64,000 nucleotides of DNA from Streptomyces sp. NBC_01788 (lineage in GTDB: Bacteria; Actinomycetota; Actinomycetes; Streptomycetales; Streptomycetaceae): NCBI RefSeq assembly GCF_035917575.1, contig NZ_CP109090.1:2108001-2172000 (forward strand). The letters are read 5' to 3'. The notes under the pieces are model-generated. The model worked only from the letters and a program-made list of their open reading frames with translations. It did not search any database and had not been told where the DNA came from. Shown one piece after another: positions 62,098 to 64,000 of the stretch (position 1 is the stretch's first letter; each line of letters opens with the position of its first letter). The translations under genes were made by a program, and so were the position numbers.

Positions 62098-62784
62098 ATG
62101 ATTGATCACGCGCGCGACCTGGCCTCTGTGCAGGACGCAACCGAACGACTGCTGACCGCTGCCGGCAAGCTGGACAACGCGGCTGTGACCGACGAGTCAC
62201 GACTCCCCGGCTGGACCCGGGGCCACATCCTGTCCCACCTCGCCCGCAACGCCGACGCGCTGGTGAACGTCTTCGAGGGCCGTCCCATGTACGCGTCCGC
62301 CGAGGCTCGGGACTCCGACATCGAGCGGGACGCCACGCGCCCCCTCGACGTCCAGCTCGCGGACGTGCGCGAGAGCGCGGCCCTCTTCCAGCGGTCGGCG
62401 GCCGGACCCGCGGACTGGTCGCGGACCGTGGAGCTGCGCAACGGCGTCACCGACTCCGCGTCCCGGGTGCCGTTCCGGCGCTGGGTGGAGGTCGAGCTGC
62501 ACCACGTGGACCTCGGCATCGGCTACGAGCTCGAGGACCTTCCGGCGGAGTTCGTCGAGCGGGAGATCGAGTTCCTGGCCCAGCGGTTCTCCGGACACCC
62601 GGACGTGCCGCCGACCCGGCTGACGGACGGCACGCACGCGTGGGACACGGGCCGGAAGGCGGACAAGCCCGCGGTCACCGTGACGGGGGGCCGGGCGGAC
62701 CTGCTCGGCTGGCTCGCGGGACGCCGCGACGGATCCGCCCTGACGGCGGCGGACGGAACGCTCCCGGCGCTGCCCCCGCTCTAG
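62098..62784 (+). CDS. Maleylpyruvate isomerase-like, mycothiol-dependent family protein
   Basis: This 228-residue protein belongs to the DinB-like/MDMPI family of mycothiol-dependent enzymes. The metal-binding histidines are in GWTRGHILSHLARNA and WVEVELHHVDLG. Actinomycetes use mycothiol in place of glutathione. The reaction of this member is unknown. The ATG at 62098 is preceded by no strong ribosome site. Its last bases overlap a MITE-like repeat, and the stop TAG lies in that repeat's terminal CTAG. Confidence 0.88.
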   Translation: MIDHARDLASVQDATERLLTAAGKLDNAAVTDESRLPGWTRGHILSHLARNADALVNVFEGRPMYASAEARDSDIERDATRPLDVQLADVRESAALFQRSAAGPADWSRTVELRNGVTDSASRVPFRRWVEVELHHVDLGIGYELEDLPAEFVEREIEFLAQRFSGHPDVPPTRLTDGTHAWDTGRKADKPAVTVTGGRADLLGWLAGRRDGSALTAADGTLPALPPL

Positions 62785-62946
62785 GGTCTGTCGTTTGGAT
62801 CAGGCCGGATCAGGGAGCGGGGTCTGGTGCCGTGGATCGCAAGGCGGAGGAGGGCGGCAGGGCGGAGCCCTGCCAACCGACGACAACGCCGCGAGGCACG
62901 GTGCCAGGGCCCGCGAGCCCGGCATGATCCAAACGAGAGGCCCTAG
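62781..62946. mobile_element. MITE-like element, 166 bp
   Basis: The ends are 28-base inverted repeats (62781-62808 and 62919-62946) matching at 25 of 28 positions and both starting CTAGGG. They enclose 110 bases of GC-rich, non-coding DNA. There is no ORF, so it would be mobilised by a full element elsewhere. CTAG at each end may be the target duplication. I recall similar repeats in other Streptomyces genomes. Confidence 0.7.
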
Positions 62947-62994
62947 CCGCGTGCGCGGTCCCCGGGCGGCTGCCCCCGCTATAGGCTGACGACC

Positions 62995-63651
62995 ATGACG
63001 TACAGCGGAGAGGTGAAGGTCGGCGGCCCGGCGGACGTGCACGAGCTGAAGGACCTGATGATCACCAAGATCGCGGTCGGCCCGATGGACAACAACGCCT
63101 ATCTGCTGCGCTGCCGGGCCACGGACGAGCAACTGCTGATCGACGCGGCGAACGACGCGCACACGCTGCTCGGCTCGATCGGTGACGACGGCATCGCCTC
63201 CGTCGTCACCACCCACCGGCACGGCGACCACTGGCAGGCGCTGGCGGAGGTCGTGGCGGCCACGCACCCGCGTACGTACGCGGGACGGGACGACGCCGAG
63301 GGCATCCCGGTACCGACCGACGTGCTGCTGGAGGACGGGGACACCGTCCGGGTGGGGCAGGTCGAACTCACCGCGCGCCACCTCGTCGGCCACACTCCCG
63401 GCTCGATCGCGCTGGTCTACGACGACCCGCACGGGCACCCCCATGTGTTCACGGGCGACTGCCTCTTCCCCGGCGGGGTGGGCAACACCCACAAGGATCC
63501 GAAGGCGTTCGCCCGCCTGATCCACGACGTGGAGACGAAGATCTTCGACGTCCTGCCGGACGAGACCTGGGTCTACCCGGGCCACGGCAACGACACCACC
63601 CTGGGCGCCGAACGCCCGCATCTGCCGGAGTGGCACGCGCGGGGGTGGTGA
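62995..63651 (+). CDS. Metallo-beta-lactamase-fold hydrolase
   Basis: This 218-residue protein has the zinc-binding THRHGDHW motif (HxHxDH type), the LVGHTPGS turn, FTGDCLFPGGVGNTHKD and the C-terminal PGHGNDT histidine. It resembles glyoxalase II-type hydrolases that split thioesters or glycolates. It begins at ATG 62995, 48 bases after the MITE-like repeat. The substrate is unknown. Confidence 0.92.
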   Translation: MTYSGEVKVGGPADVHELKDLMITKIAVGPMDNNAYLLRCRATDEQLLIDAANDAHTLLGSIGDDGIASVVTTHRHGDHWQALAEVVAATHPRTYAGRDDAEGIPVPTDVLLEDGDTVRVGQVELTARHLVGHTPGSIALVYDDPHGHPHVFTGDCLFPGGVGNTHKDPKAFARLIHDVETKIFDVLPDETWVYPGHGNDTTLGAERPHLPEWHARGW

Positions 63652-63718
63652 ACGGCACGGGCCGCCGATCGCCTGTTCCCGCCCTCGGCCGACGGCCCCG
63701 GCCGCACACGGCGGGCGG

Positions 63719-64000
63719 CTACGCGTCCGCCCGCCGCGCGCCGGCCAGTGCCGCGACCCGCTCCACCGCGAACGCGTAGCCCTGCACTCCGCACCCCGCG
63801 ATGACGCCGTCGGCACGCAGCGAGACGTACGAGTGGTGCCGGAACTGTTCGCGCTGGTGGATGTTGGAGATGTGCACCTCCACCACCGGCAGCCCGTCAC
63901 AGGTGTTGAGCGCGTCCAGGATCGCGACGGAGGTGTGCGAGTAGGCGGCCGGGTTGATGACGATTCCGCAGTGGTTCAGCCGGGCCTCGTGGATCCAGTC
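63719..64000 (-). CDS. aroQ: 3-Dehydroquinate dehydratase, type II (partial, 5' part beyond window)
   Basis: AroQ removes water from 3-dehydroquinate in the shikimate pathway. The visible 93 residues are the C-terminal part: [19 protein letters not shown], then [22 protein letters not shown] and the [15 protein letters not shown] end, containing the catalytic-region Asn and His residues. The frame is open to the window edge with no start seen. Confidence 0.95.
   Translation of the reverse strand, partial: DWIHEARLNHCGIVINPAAYSHTSVAILDALNTCDGLPVVEVHISNIHQREQFRHHSYVSLRADGVIAGCGVQGYAFAVERVAALAGARRADA

Overview
The window is 64 kb of high-GC chromosome. Its gene content and order match the conserved core of a Streptomyces genome: dapD, the suf operon, ctaA/ctaB, tkt-tal-zwf-opcA-pgl, pgi, secG-tpiA-pgk-gap, whiA-yvcK-rapZ-uvrC, uvrA and aroQ. 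From memory this corresponds to roughly SCO1916-SCO1961 of S. coelicolor. GTG starts, four-base ATGA/GTGA gene overlaps, mycothiol-type enzymes and WhiA all fit an actinomycete that sporulates.

Region by region. 1-11.1 kb is accessory DNA. A two-gene leftward operon of unknown function runs off the left edge: a 787-residue protein followed by a protein of at least 1152 residues. Next come a truncated PIN-domain toxin remnant, an IS1380-family insertion sequence whose transposase is split by a group II intron, and a small membrane-anchored protein. 11.2-13.2 kb holds dapD and an SMR efflux/TetR pair with a perfect 20-bp palindrome in its promoter. 13.2-19.9 kb is the leftward iron-sulfur assembly operon sufR-sufB-sufD-(Rieske ferredoxin)-sufC-sufS-sufU-sufT. 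It has a CAAC-N6-GTTG operator at sufR and an iron-box-like palindrome upstream. 20-25.3 kb has an AAC(3)-type acetyltransferase, an ABC-2 exporter, heme A synthase (ctaA), a small conserved protein and heme O synthase (ctaB). 25.7-32.3 kb is the rightward pentose-phosphate operon tkt-tal-zwf-opcA-pgl.

32.3-42.9 kb is a sugar-uptake island: an alpha-glucosidase, a binding protein and two permeases, plus a second binding protein. Beside it is a PadR-regulated ABC exporter. It sits between pgl and pgi, which I believe are closer together in S. coelicolor. One permease carries an extracellular Ig-like insertion. 43-50.2 kb returns to central carbon metabolism (pgi, an MFS exporter, an RbpA-like protein, secG, tpiA, pgk, gap). 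50.8-56 kb is the leftward whiA-yvcK-rapZ-uvrC cluster (transcribed uvrC to whiA). 56.2-64 kb holds a DNA-binding-like protein, a Tat/lipoprotein Rieske protein, a PfkB sugar kinase, uvrA, a mycothiol-dependent isomerase-like protein, a short MITE-like repeat, a metallo-beta-lactamase-fold hydrolase and the 3' part of aroQ.

The genes supply related functions. Suf builds Fe-S clusters. CtaA and CtaB make heme A for cytochrome oxidase. The tkt and pgi/tpi/pgk/gap groups route glucose-6-phosphate through the pentose-phosphate and glycolytic pathways. WhiA, YvcK and RapZ link development and cell-envelope metabolism, and UvrA/UvrC repair DNA. Most operon ends carry long perfect hairpins. The less-explained parts are the left-edge operon, the intron-split insertion sequence that splices back in frame, the permease with the Ig-like insertion, the possible PadR operators spread over the sugar island, and two small sequence duplications or insertions at gene junctions.
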